Source: Stutzerimonas nitrititolerans (GTDB lineage: Bacteria > Pseudomonadota > Gammaproteobacteria > Pseudomonadales > Pseudomonadaceae). From it: a stretch of DNA of 64,000 nt. The notes under the pieces were generated by a model, which ran no database searches, had not been told where the DNA came from, and was given only the letters and a program-made list of their open reading frames with translations. The DNA is taken from contig NZ_RFFL01000001.1 in assembly GCF_003696285.1 (NCBI RefSeq), positions 186,001-250,000 on the forward strand, given 5' to 3'. This document shows, piece by piece, positions 27,490 to 35,295 of the stretch (the stretch's first letter is position 1; every line of letters starts with the position of its first letter). The position numbers were made by a program, and so were the translations under genes.

Positions 27490-28905
27490 TCAGTCATGGC
27501 CGTTCTCCAGCCAGCTCAAGGGTGCGCTGCTCGCATGGTCGAGGCCCAGGCCGTCCAGTGCCTGATGCCAGTCTTGCAGCCGCTGGCTGTCCAGTGCCTG
27601 GCCGGCGGGCGCCTGCATGAGCCAGACCCGGGTGCTGGCGGCGCAGCGGCTCAGCTCGCCGATCAGCGCCAGGGTGCCGCGATCCGGCGAGCGGCGCGGG
27701 TCGCAGGCGATGGCCAGGCGCTGCGGCGGGAAGCGGGTGAGCTGGTCGAGCAGGCGTCGGCGCTGTTCGCGGTCGTCCAGTACGCTGGCATCGGCCACCG
27801 ACCCGGGCAGCTTCGGCGGCCATGGCTGGCTCTGGTCCAGCTCGATGGCGACGATCACCGCGCCATCGCCGCCGTTCAGTTGCGTACCCGAGCCGGGCAC
27901 GTGCAGCCGTTGCGGCGCCGCGTCGCTGATCCCGAGGCGTTCGCTGGGCGGTTGCAGGCGCTCGCGCAGCAGGCGATAGGCCGGCAGTTGCAGATCCAGG
28001 CGCAGAGCGGCACGGCCGCGCCGCCAGCGCCACAGGCAGAACAGCGTCAGCAGGAGTCGCGGCAGCAGGCCATAGACCAGTACCACGCCGACCAGCCAGC
28101 CGGCCCAGCTCTGCCGCGCGCTTTCGAAATCGTTGGCGAGGGTTCCGCTGGCGCGTATCTGGTCGATGTCCGGCATGCCGAAACCGAGCAGCGAAGGCAG
28201 CGTACCGAGGACTTGGGTCAGCCCGACGAAGGCGCCTTCGCCGAGGATGGTGGTTTCCCAGACGAAGCCGTAGCGCCGCGTGGCGAGCAGAGCCAGCAGG
28301 GTCAGCAGGGCGCTGCCCATGGCCAGCAGCCAAAGCCCGTGTACGCCCAGCCCCAGCAGCCAGCGTCCGAGGCGGCGCTGCTCCAGCACCGTCAGCAGGG
28401 CCGGCGCCAACTGCACGGCGCGGGCATCGCGGGCGAGCTTTTCGCTGAGCCAGAGCCACAGCCGGCCCAGCGCGCCGCCACTGTCGCCGGCCAGGAAGAA
28501 CCCCAGCAGCCAGCCGAGCAGTGTCAGCAGATTCAGTCCCAGCAGGCTGCCCAGCGCCCAGAACACGTTGACCGGCCGCTGGCCATCGCCCAGCGCCGCC
28601 CAGGCGAGGCCGGCCCCGGTAAACAGCGCGAGCAGCGCCAGTGCGAAGCCGGCCAGCCGAGCGCCTTGTCGCCAATGTTGCAAGGCATTGATCAACCCAT
28701 CACGACGGGCCAGCCACAGCGCGCGATATTCGATCAGCTCGGCGAGCTCACCGCCCTGTGCCCGGGCCCGGCGATTGGCCTCGTCATCCTCCAGCGGCCC
28801 GGCATGCTCCTCGCGCAGGCGCACGGCTTCGGTCAGCCAGAGGCGGTCGAGGGTGGTCAACAGCGTGGTCGGTGGTGGCGTAGATGCGGACACGCGGCTT
28901 CTCAT
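27490..28905 (-). CDS. DUF2868 integral membrane protein
   Basis: 471 residues. An N-terminal cytoplasmic helix-rich segment (about 1-65) is followed by hydrophobic pairs near 72-92, 98-125, 170-200 and 255-280, and a soluble C-terminal domain of about 170 residues containing VIVAIELDQSQPWPP. It is paired with the DUF3482 GTPase gene just downstream (87-base gap containing a palindromic repeat). I infer that the membrane protein and the GTPase act together; no activity is known. The ATG at 28905 has only a weak ribosome binding site. Confidence 0.82.
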   Translation of the reverse strand: MRSRVSASTPPPTTLLTTLDRLWLTEAVRLREEHAGPLEDDEANRRARAQGGELAELIEYRALWLARRDGLINALQHWRQGARLAGFALALLALFTGAGLAWAALGDGQRPVNVFWALGSLLGLNLLTLLGWLLGFFLAGDSGGALGRLWLWLSEKLARDARAVQLAPALLTVLEQRRLGRWLLGLGVHGLWLLAMGSALLTLLALLATRRYGFVWETTILGEGAFVGLTQVLGTLPSLLGFGMPDIDQIRASGTLANDFESARQSWAGWLVGVVLVYGLLPRLLLTLFCLWRWRRGRAALRLDLQLPAYRLLRERLQPPSERLGISDAAPQRLHVPGSGTQLNGGDGAVIVAIELDQSQPWPPKLPGSVADASVLDDREQRRRLLDQLTRFPPQRLAIACDPRRSPDRGTLALIGELSRCAASTRVWLMQAPAGQALDSQRLQDWHQALDGLGLDHASSAPLSWLENGHD

Positions 28906-29103
28906 AGAAGAACTCGGTCCTGAGAATAACCGTTGCCAGTTGGAAGAGTGAAATCAGTCATGCCATCCGGCACCTTGATCCTGTTAGCATCCGCCCCCGA
29001 TCAATGATCGACACGCGGTTTGCCGCATCATCTGCCAGGGACAGGCCGAATCGCCACGCAGCGTCTTATCTGCTGCCCTGCGCGTATCAAAGGGATATTT
29101 GCC

Positions 29104-29349
29104 ATGAAAGACATCTTCTTCTTCGACTCGATGCTGACGCCGAAGATCATCACCCTGCTTTACTGGATAGGCCTGATCGGTGTGATCATCGGCGGGATCG
29201 CCGTTATGTTCGGCGTATTCGGAGGGGGGTTCTGGTCCGGCCTCGCTATTCTCGTAGGCGGTCTGATCGGAACGCGACTCTGGTGCGAACTGCTGATCGT
29301 GATGTTCAAGATCAACGAAAACTTGAAGCAAATCGCCCTTCGTCAGTGA
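29104..29349 (+). CDS. DUF4282 small membrane protein
   Basis: 81 residues with two transmembrane helices (about 14-38 and 45-68), typical DUF4282: N-terminal FFFDSMLTPKIITLLYWIG, a Gly-rich turn and a final VMFKINENLKQIA. AAGGGA precedes the ATG at 29104. The role of the family is unknown. It is a single gene convergent with glpQ. Confidence 0.8.
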   Translation: MKDIFFFDSMLTPKIITLLYWIGLIGVIIGGIAVMFGVFGGGFWSGLAILVGGLIGTRLWCELLIVMFKINENLKQIALRQ

Positions 29350-29391
29350 CTGTCTCAGGCGGCGCCCATGTCGCCCTTTCAAGCGCCTCGT

Positions 29392-30498
29392 TCATTTGGT
29401 TTCGCGTGCTTTCACGGCGATATCCGGCTGGTCGATGAACAGGCCGTCAATGCCGGCATCCAGGTAGGCGCGGATCTCCGCCTCGATATCGCCACGATCG
29501 GCAACCGAGCTGCCCTGGCGCAGATCGGTTGGCAGGAAGGCGTTCTCAGCACGGAAGGTATAGGGATGCACCTTGAGGCCCGCGGCATGGGCGTTCGGCA
29601 CGAAGTCGGAGGGTTGGCCGAGGTTGCCCTTGGCATCGCGTGGGATGACGTAGGTTTTTTCCGGGCCGACACCCGCCGCGTAGCCTGCAATGGCCTCGAG
29701 TCCGGCGGCGGTCGCCATCTGCGCATAGCCCAGGTCGCTGCCGCGTAGCTGCTGGTCGTACGGCTGGCCTTGACCGAACAGCTGCACCAGGCGCAGCTGG
29801 GTGAGTGCGCTCAGGGTTTTCAGGTTGTCCACCTCGAACGACTGGATGTACACCGGCGCATCGCGGCCTGCATAGCCGTTGCGCTGGAGAATGCGCACCA
29901 GCGGCTCTTCCATGGCCAGGCCCAGCTGCTGAAAATGCGTCGGGTGCTTGGTCTCGATATACAGGCCGATCCGTCGGCCTTCGCTTTGCTGCAGGGTCTT
30001 CACCAGGTCGATGATTTCCTGCAGGTTCGGAATCTCCAGGCTGCCATCGAGGCGCGCATTGCCCGGACGGATATCCGCAATGCGCTCGATGGCGCGCAGG
30101 GTTTTCAGCTCGGCCAGGGTGAAATCCTCACTGAACCAGCCGGTCAGAGTGACGCCGTCGACCGTCTGGGTGCGTTTGCGCTCGGCGAATTCGGGGCGCT
30201 GTGCCACATCGGTGGTCAGGCCGAGTTCGTTGTCGTGACGCGCGACCAGTTCGCCGTCACGGGTCATCACCAGGTCCGGTTCGATGTAATCCGCGCCCTG
30301 CAGGATCGCCAGAGCGTAGGCGGCGAGGGTGTGCTCCGGCAGGTAGCCGCTGGCGCCGCGGTGGGCGATGACCAGGGGCACGGGTTCTTCGTCATGCGGC
30401 CTGGCCTGCGGGCTTGCGCCGGAAGCATCGGCAAGCGCAGCGAACGGCAGCAACAGGCCGCAGGTGGCCAACCAGGAGTGCAGTGTGGCGCGGGGCAT
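29392..30498 (-). CDS. glpQ: Periplasmic glycerophosphodiester phosphodiesterase
   Basis: 368 residues with a signal peptide of about 23 residues (MPRATLHSWLATCGLLLPFAALA). The GDPD motifs are clear: VIAHRGASGYLPEHTLAAY (active-site His and Arg), then YIEPDLVMTRDGELVARHD (metal-binding Glu and Asp, second catalytic His). GLYIETKHP and GLFIDQPD follow. It hydrolyses glycerophosphodiesters to glycerol-3-phosphate and alcohol. The start at 30498 is preceded by GAGGAGAA. No Pho box is visible just upstream although the enzyme is a phosphate scavenger. It is divergent from folA. Confidence 0.92.
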   Translation of the reverse strand: MPRATLHSWLATCGLLLPFAALADASGASPQARPHDEEPVPLVIAHRGASGYLPEHTLAAYALAILQGADYIEPDLVMTRDGELVARHDNELGLTTDVAQRPEFAERKRTQTVDGVTLTGWFSEDFTLAELKTLRAIERIADIRPGNARLDGSLEIPNLQEIIDLVKTLQQSEGRRIGLYIETKHPTHFQQLGLAMEEPLVRILQRNGYAGRDAPVYIQSFEVDNLKTLSALTQLRLVQLFGQGQPYDQQLRGSDLGYAQMATAAGLEAIAGYAAGVGPEKTYVIPRDAKGNLGQPSDFVPNAHAAGLKVHPYTFRAENAFLPTDLRQGSSVADRGDIEAEIRAYLDAGIDGLFIDQPDIAVKARETK

Positions 30499-30602
30499 GG
30501 GGCGTTCTCCTCGGAGCGGGTACAAGCAGTCTGGCGGAGCATGATGACGCTTTGGAGGCCGGCCTGCTGACGTCTGGTCGGCGCCGCTGTATGCTCGCCG
30601 CC

Positions 30603-31118
30603 ATGAATCAGACCCGCATCCCCCTCACCATGATCGCTGCCCTGGCGCAGAACCGCGTCATCGGCCTCGACAATAAAATGCCCTGGCATCTGCCGGCCGA
30701 CCTCAAGCACTTCAAGGCCATGACGCTCGGCAAGCCTATCGTCATGGGCCGCAAGACCTGGGATTCCCTAGGCCGGCCGCTCCCCGGGCGGTTGAATCTG
30801 GTGGTCAGCCGCCAGCCAGGGCTGTGCCTGGAGGGCGCGGAAACCTTCGGCAGTCTCGAGGATGCGCTGCAACGCGCCGAGCAATGGGCGCGTGAGCAGG
30901 AGGCGACAGAGATCATGCTGATCGGCGGTGCCCAGCTGTATCAGCAGGCGCTTCCGCTGGCGCAACGGCTGTATCTGACCCGCATCGCCGCCAGTCCCGA
31001 AGGCGATGCGTTCTTCCCGGCGTTCGACGAAAGCCTGTGGCAGCGCGCCGACTGCCAGGCGCATCCGGCCGAGGGTGAGGCGCCCGCGTACAATTTAGAG
31101 ACCTGGCAGCGGTGCTGA
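30603..31118 (+). CDS. folA: Dihydrofolate reductase
   Basis: 171 residues. MIAALAQNRVIGLDNKMPWHLPADLKHFKAMT (read in two parts, about residues 10-41) includes the catalytic Asp of LPADLK. IVMGRKTWDSLGRPLPGR is the NADPH site and LIGGAQLYQQAL the C-terminal signature. It reduces dihydrofolate to tetrahydrofolate. The ATG at 30603 begins a family-typical N-terminus, although the ribosome binding site is weak; an upstream frame to 30414 overlaps glpQ and is not used. Confidence 0.95.
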   Translation: MNQTRIPLTMIAALAQNRVIGLDNKMPWHLPADLKHFKAMTLGKPIVMGRKTWDSLGRPLPGRLNLVVSRQPGLCLEGAETFGSLEDALQRAEQWAREQEATEIMLIGGAQLYQQALPLAQRLYLTRIAASPEGDAFFPAFDESLWQRADCQAHPAEGEAPAYNLETWQRC

Positions 31119-31205
31119 GCATTCGAGCATCTTGATCGGCGCCAATTCGCTGGCCGGCGCTAGGCTCTATCCTTTCTTCCCGCGCTCGCCCAGAGACAGC
31201 CGCAG

Positions 31206-31853
31206 ATGCAGGACAACAAGCCGGACGCCGCTCCCGCGGAAATCATCGCCGCGCTCTTCATGCGCCACCCGCTTTGGGAAGATGCCCTGGCCCTGTTGCT
31301 GGGTACCGCCATGGTGGCGCTGGGTATCGCGTTCTACAGCCACGCGGGGCTGCTGACCGGCGGTACCGTAGGCCTGGCGTTCCTGTTCAAGTACCTGGCA
31401 GATTGGCCCTTCGGCCTGGTGTTCTTCGCCCTGAACCTGCCCTTCTATCTGCTGGCGATCTGGAGGATGGGCTGGGCCTTCACGCTGCGCACGTTCTGCG
31501 CGGTGGCCCTGGTGTCGCTGCTGGCCGAGCTTACGCCGCACTGGATCGGTTTCGCCGAACTGAACATCTACTACGCGGCGCTGTTTGGCGGTTTCGCCAT
31601 GGGCGTCGGACTACTGATGCTGTTTCGTCACCGCGCCAGCCTGGGTGGGGTGAACATCTTGGCGCTGTATCTGCAGGAGCGTTTCGGCCTGCGTGCCGGG
31701 GCCGTGCAGATGGGCATCGATGCCTCGATCGTGCTCGCCGCGCTGTTCGTGGTTCCGCTCGACAAGGTGCTGCTGTCGGTGCTGGGTGCGGTGGCGCTCA
31801 ACCTGGTATTGGCGATCAACCACCGCGCCGGCCGCTACATGGGCGTCAGCTAG
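31206..31853 (+). CDS. YitT-family membrane protein
   Basis: 215 residues with five or six helices. The segments HAGLLTGGTVGLAFL (about 46-60) and FRHRASLGGVNILALYLQERFG (about 138-159) are typical of the YitT/DUF161 family. No function is established. The stop TAG (31851-31853) is formed by the first bases of the inverted-repeat element that follows, so the natural C-terminus may have been altered by its insertion. Confidence 0.85.
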   Translation: MQDNKPDAAPAEIIAALFMRHPLWEDALALLLGTAMVALGIAFYSHAGLLTGGTVGLAFLFKYLADWPFGLVFFALNLPFYLLAIWRMGWAFTLRTFCAVALVSLLAELTPHWIGFAELNIYYAALFGGFAMGVGLLMLFRHRASLGGVNILALYLQERFGLRAGAVQMGIDASIVLAALFVVPLDKVLLSVLGAVALNLVLAINHRAGRYMGVS

Positions 31854-32120
31854 GGTCTGTTGCCGTTTCGTACGCGGCCGCGCCGGAGCCTGTTCTTGCG
31901 CGAAGCAAGGCGCGAGGAGTGAAGTTTGGTCATTCCAAATGAGCGACGAGGAACGCAGCGTCGCGCAAAAACAGGCCCGGCCCGAAGGGTTGCGCGGCAA
32001 ATAGCGCCATGCGGCGTTGCGGGACTTGGCAAGGGAGTGACCATTGCCTGCATCCCGCGCCTTGCCTGGCGCTATTTGGCGCGGCAACGCGGCTGGCGAC
32101 GAAACGGCAACAGACCCTAG
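31850..32120. mobile_element. MITE-like element with 22-bp perfect terminal inverted repeats
   Basis: The left end at 31850-31871 (CTAGGGTCTGTTGCCGTTTC...) and the right end at 32099-32120 are perfect inverses. CTAG at both boundaries may be a target duplication or part of the inverted repeat. The interior of about 230 bp has no gene but has further inverted pairs: CCTGTTCTTGCGCGA at 31889-31903 against TCGCGCAAAAACAGG near 31962-31976, and GCGGCAAATAGCGCCA against TGGCGCTATTTGGCGC. This is the anatomy of a non-autonomous element mobilised by a transposase elsewhere. Confidence 0.8.
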
Positions 32121-32122
32121 GC

Positions 32123-32557
32123 TTACTCGCCGCGAATGTAGCGCTCCAGCTGCTGGATCAGGTCGGCCTGTTCGGCGATCGCTTCCTTGACCAGGTCTCC
32201 GATCGAAAGCAGGCCGACCAACCGACCCTCGTCGACGACCGGCAGATGACGCAGGTGGCGGTCGGTCATCAGCGACATGCAGGCCTGGATGCTTTGCTGA
32301 GGCTCGGTGGTGATCACTGGCGAGCTCATGATGGTGCTGACCGGCGTGCCCACCGAAGAACGGCCCTGCAGCACTATCTTGCGTGCATAGTCACGTTCGC
32401 TGACGATGCCCACCAACTCGCCGTCGTCGACCACCGGCAAGGCACCCACGTTGTGCTCGGCCATGGCCTGGAGGAATTCCAGCACCGTGGCTTCGGAAGA
32501 GATGGTGTGCACGTTCTGGTGCTGCTTGTCCCTGAGCAGTTGCGCTACGGTCTTCAT
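32123..32557 (-). CDS. Two-CBS-domain protein
   Basis: 144 residues made of two CBS domains (about 8-62 and 77-130) with NVGALPVVDDGELVGIVSERDYARKI and HLRHLPVVDEGRLVGLLSIGDLVKE. CBS pairs bind adenosine nucleotides and often regulate partners. A GGAGG site precedes the ATG. It stands alone, and its stop lies two bases from the right end of the MITE-like element. The ligand and partner are unknown. Confidence 0.9.
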   Translation of the reverse strand: MKTVAQLLRDKQHQNVHTISSEATVLEFLQAMAEHNVGALPVVDDGELVGIVSERDYARKIVLQGRSSVGTPVSTIMSSPVITTEPQQSIQACMSLMTDRHLRHLPVVDEGRLVGLLSIGDLVKEAIAEQADLIQQLERYIRGE

Positions 32558-32718
32558 TCGAATCCTCCGGGTTGAAACGAGTGACGGATGCCGTCTCGAG
32601 TGGCCGTTAGCATTACGGAGAATGGCTCATCGGGCAATGATGCGAACGTCATGACGCCGATCGAGGCGGCCAATGATTCCCGCAGCCGGCACCTGAACCC
32701 TCGGCATGCCGGTCGAGG

Positions 32719-33174
32719 TCAGTCCAGAGCGACCAGCTCGGCATGCGCGCTGCCGTTTTCGACATCCAGTAGCGCCAGGCTGATCGGCAGGCTGAAACGC
32801 CGTGGCCCGGCGCTGCCGGGATTGAGGTAGAGCACCTCGCCGCGGCGCTCGATACCGGGCTTGTGCGAGTGGCCACTGATCACCACGCCGATGCCACGCG
32901 CCGCCGGATCGAAATCCAGCGTCTTGAGATCGTGCAATACATACAGCCGAACGCCACCATGATCCAGCTCCAGGCGCTCGGGCAGCCCCTCGGCCCAATC
33001 ACCTTTATCGATGTTGCCGCGGATCACCTCCAGCGGCGCAATCGCCTGCAACGCCGTCAGCACCTGCGGCTTGCCGATATCCCCGGCGTGGATGATCCGC
33101 TCGCAACCTTCCAGCACGGCCAGCGCCTCGGGCCGCAGCAAGCCGTGGGTATCGGAAATCACGCCGATGCGCAT
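32719..33174 (-). CDS. Metallophosphoesterase (YfcE/MJ0936 family)
   Basis: 151 residues. Metal and active-site motifs are in order: ISDTHG (about 6-11), HAGDIG, GNID, SGHSHKP and NPGSAGPRR. This is the calcineurin-like phosphodiesterase fold of the YfcE type. The start at 33174 has an AAGGAG site and leaves MRIGVISDTHG as the family-typical beginning. Relatives hydrolyse model phosphodiesters; the physiological substrate is unknown. It is the last core gene before the tRNA-Phe mini-island. Confidence 0.88.
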   Translation of the reverse strand: MRIGVISDTHGLLRPEALAVLEGCERIIHAGDIGKPQVLTALQAIAPLEVIRGNIDKGDWAEGLPERLELDHGGVRLYVLHDLKTLDFDPAARGIGVVISGHSHKPGIERRGEVLYLNPGSAGPRRFSLPISLALLDVENGSAHAELVALD

Positions 33175-33243
33175 GAGGACTCCTTGGGGTTCGAATGGAT
33201 CGTGCGGTTCTTGAGAGCTTACAGGGCGGGCAGAAAAGACAGG

Positions 33244-33260
33244 CAACAAAAAGCCCGCAC
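33244..33260. repeat. Left copy of a 17-bp direct repeat bounding the mini-island
   Basis: CAACAAAAAGCCCGCAC is identical to 34735-34751. It lies in the terminator region downstream of the minus-strand accessory genes and could be an attachment-site remnant or a coincidence of terminator-like sequence. Confidence 0.45.
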
Positions 33261-33290
33261 ATGGCGGCATCAAGGCTTGTGCCTGGGCTT
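33248..33290 (-). terminator. Terminator at the end of the accessory minus-strand genes
   Basis: On the minus strand, AAGCCC and GCACA pair with TGTGC and GGGCTT with a two-base bulge, and five Ts follow (33252-33248). The stop codon of the accessory reading frame (33270-33272) lies inside the loop. Confidence 0.55.
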
Positions 33291-33707
33291 CACTCCGTCA
33301 AATCGAAGCTGTGGCTCTCGCTTGGTAGGTCGCTGGCCAGGTGAGCCGCCGAGGCGCTTGATCAGCGGTGCGCGCAGCACCTTGGGCCATCCGTCTCCGC
33401 CGACTAGGTAGGGGATGCGCTGGCGCAACTGCTCGGCCGCACCAAGCTGGCCGATTCGCACTGCTCCAGGTATGCAAGCTGCCAGCCTTCCAGCTGCCAA
33501 AGCAGCCCGAGGCGATACCATCGGGGTACAGCACATACCAGCCGCTATGCGTGCGGGCATGGTCGCCGGGACGGGATTGGTGCCGTTGGCTATCGGGAGC
33601 CAGTCGAGCTTTCCGGAGATCGTCTGAAGGACGCAGCGGAGGTCCAGTTCCACTTTCTCTAGGTCGGGCGAGCCCCGCAGCGCACAGACGCCGTTTATTT
33701 TAGTCAT
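33270..33707 (-). pseudogene. Accessory gene remnant containing an out-of-frame primase/toprim-type motif
   Basis: An open frame of 145 residues runs from ATG 33707. Its N-terminal 45 and last 60 residues have normal codon bias (ending LRFDGVKPRHKP), but no family is recognised. In another frame of the same strand, about 33480-33560, the segment SGWYVLYPDGIASGCFGSWKAG occurs, continuing to LHTWSS. This resembles the conserved N-terminal region of plasmid and phage TraC/P4-type primases. The open frame around that motif reaches a stop at 33298. Two frames with coding signal suggest a decayed gene with frameshifts, or two overlapping remnants. The DNA lies in a lower-GC patch beside tRNA-Phe. 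Confidence 0.5.
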
Positions 33708-33723
33708 GGCGTGATCTCCTGGA

Positions 33724-34446
33724 TTAGTAGAGAGTGCGATAGCCTTCCGCTATTCGCTTCCGGTGGTACCCGGCGCGTTGCTGTACGAGCTTCCGGCTAA
33801 CTTCAGGGCCGATGAATGCCGCTCTTTGATGGCCATCGAGCATGTACTCGGGAACATCGAGATATTGGCCAGCAGCAAGAGACCGACATGGGAAGGGGAG
33901 TCTGGGGGCGTGCTTTTCCAAGTAAGTTAGTGACTCAGCTGCACGCTCTTGTAGGCGCTTTCCGTTTTCACTCAGAGGGATGGATTCGCCAGGTCTAACT
34001 TGGCTCCATGCATATCGATCTGCTAACAGCTCATTTACGAAGCTGATACGCCGACGGCACTCGGTGAGTATTTCTACATCCTTGATACCAATCAGCCAGT
34101 GATCGAAGTTATCTACACGGTGCCCGATTTCGTGCCAAACGACGAAGGGGTAGATTTCGTGGTCCTCCAGAGCGGACCAGTCCAGTTCCGGCCGCCCAGC
34201 ACCACAGGATCGGAGACGAGTGGTGTTGATTGATGCTGCGAGCGTTATTAATGCCCGCTCCTGCCATTCAGGTTCATCCTTTCGAGCATCGCCGCAGACC
34301 AATAGCGTCCAAGGGGAATACCCGCCCCAGCAGTTCTCCATACGCTTGAAACTCGATAGATTCAGAGCCAATCCTACGGACTTGGTTGCCTCGGCAAATA
34401 CGCGATATTGGGTTCGGGTAATACGAATCGTGGTATCCGTTTTCAT
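33724..34446 (-). CDS. Accessory protein with HEIGH zinc-metallopeptidase-like motif
   Basis: 240 residues. VVWHEIGHRVDN places a HExxH motif at residues 105-109, and NELLADRYAW at about 138-147 supplies a likely third ligand (Glu of ELLAD), the arrangement of small zincins such as IrrE/ImmA-type and M48-like enzymes. There is no signal peptide or membrane helix, so it is probably cytoplasmic. The rest is unfamiliar. The gene is visibly poorer in GC than its neighbours and uses AT-ended codons, which indicates transfer. It lies 17 bases upstream of the primase-like remnant on the same strand, within the region bounded by the 17-bp repeats. A protease in stress response, anti-repressor cleavage or plasmid maintenance are possibilities, not conclusions. 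Confidence 0.7.
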   Translation of the reverse strand: MKTDTTIRITRTQYRVFAEATKSVGLALNLSSFKRMENCWGGYSPWTLLVCGDARKDEPEWQERALITLAASINTTRLRSCGAGRPELDWSALEDHEIYPFVVWHEIGHRVDNFDHWLIGIKDVEILTECRRRISFVNELLADRYAWSQVRPGESIPLSENGKRLQERAAESLTYLEKHAPRLPFPCRSLAAGQYLDVPEYMLDGHQRAAFIGPEVSRKLVQQRAGYHRKRIAEGYRTLY

Positions 34447-34734
34447 TTCGCACCTCCAACATTCACAGTTTCGAGGGCGCGGACGCGCCGCATATGAGCG
34501 TTGTTGCGAGTAAGGGGAGTCGCAAGAGTGGTCAGTTAGTTACGCATGGCCACCGCCTTGCTTTTTCCCCGGGCGCCGGAGGCCTCCTTAGGCGATGGCG
34601 CTGTCCGCCAGGGGCAAGGTTCTACGGTGCATCGGGGCACCTTCGTAGGTGCTGGAACATGACCGAACTGGATATGCCCTCAAAGACGCCCCCTAAAAGT
34701 TTGGGCTTACAAGGGAAGGGTGAGGAATTTTGGA

Positions 34735-34751
34735 CAACAAAAAGCCCGCAC
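34735..34751. repeat. Right copy of the 17-bp direct repeat bounding the mini-island
   Basis: CAACAAAAAGCCCGCAC is identical to 33244-33260. Here it forms the left half of an intact terminator hairpin downstream of tRNA-Phe. Confidence 0.45.
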
Positions 34752-34765
34752 TGGGCGGGCTTTTT
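34739..34765 (-). terminator. Terminator downstream of tRNA-Phe
   Basis: AAAAAGCCCGC pairs with GCGGGCTTTTT around a five-base loop. Runs of A and T on both sides allow termination in either direction. It lies 42 bases after the tRNA 3' end. Confidence 0.85.
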
Positions 34766-34806
34766 GTGAGTTTCGAATGGTTTTGACACCACTCGAAAGA
34801 AATGAG

Positions 34807-34882
34807 TGGTGCCCAGGGACGGAATCGAACCGCCGACACGGGGATTTTCAATCCCCTGCTCTACCGACTGAGCTACCTGGGC
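34807..34882 (-). tRNA. tRNA-Phe (GAA anticodon)
   Basis: The 76-base gene on the minus strand begins GCCCAGGTAGCTCAG and ends with an encoded CCA (34809-34807). The acceptor arms GCCCAGG and CCTGGGC pair. The anticodon arm GGGGA-TTGAAAA-TCCCC presents GAA, for phenylalanine. The T-arm contains GGTTCGATTCC. tRNA genes are common integration sites, and the lower-GC patch lies directly beyond the 3' end. Confidence 0.97.
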
Positions 34883-35026
34883 AACGGGGCGCTATTAGAC
34901 GGATTTGGCTTTTGGCTGTCAAGCGCGGGAAGGAAAATATTTAGCGGGGACGGGCGTTTAGCGTCGGAGCGTTGGCTCAGGGGGCTTCGCTCGGTTGGAA
35001 ACACCCGTCCAGGCATGGGCCGTCGT

Positions 35027-35295
35027 TCACTCGCTCGGCGGCACGTAGCCTTCGGCCTGGGCGTATTCCTCTCCGGAGAAGAACTTGTCCATCTCGCCTT
35101 GCAGGAATTTGCGGTCTTCGGCGTTCATCATGTTCAGGCGACGTTCGTTGATCAGCATGGTCTGGTGCTTCTGCCAGTCTTCCCAGGCCTTCTTCGAGAC
35201 GTTGTTGTAGATGTCTTCTCCCTTGGCGCCGGGGTAGGGCGGGCGGTCGAGGCCGGGGAGTTCTTCTTTGTACTTGCGGCAGTTCACGGTGCGGG

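Larger units (their letters stand above)
34447..34806. other. 360-bp region between the accessory gene and tRNA-Phe
   Basis: It holds the promoter side of the accessory gene, about 290 bp of unassigned island DNA, the right copy of the 17-bp repeat and the tRNA terminator. A plus-strand open frame (34494-34769) reaches into the terminator and lacks a convincing ribosome binding site, so I do not call it a gene. Confidence 0.5.

Noticed and set aside
33368..33703. Plus-strand reading frame of 111 residues opposite the island remnant
   Set aside because: It is rich in Arg, Trp and Cys, as expected from the complement of coding DNA, and lies opposite recognisable primase-like sequence.
34494..34769. 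Plus-strand reading frame of 91 residues in the island
   Set aside because: It has no ribosome binding site, runs through the tRNA terminator and shows no domain or coding bias.
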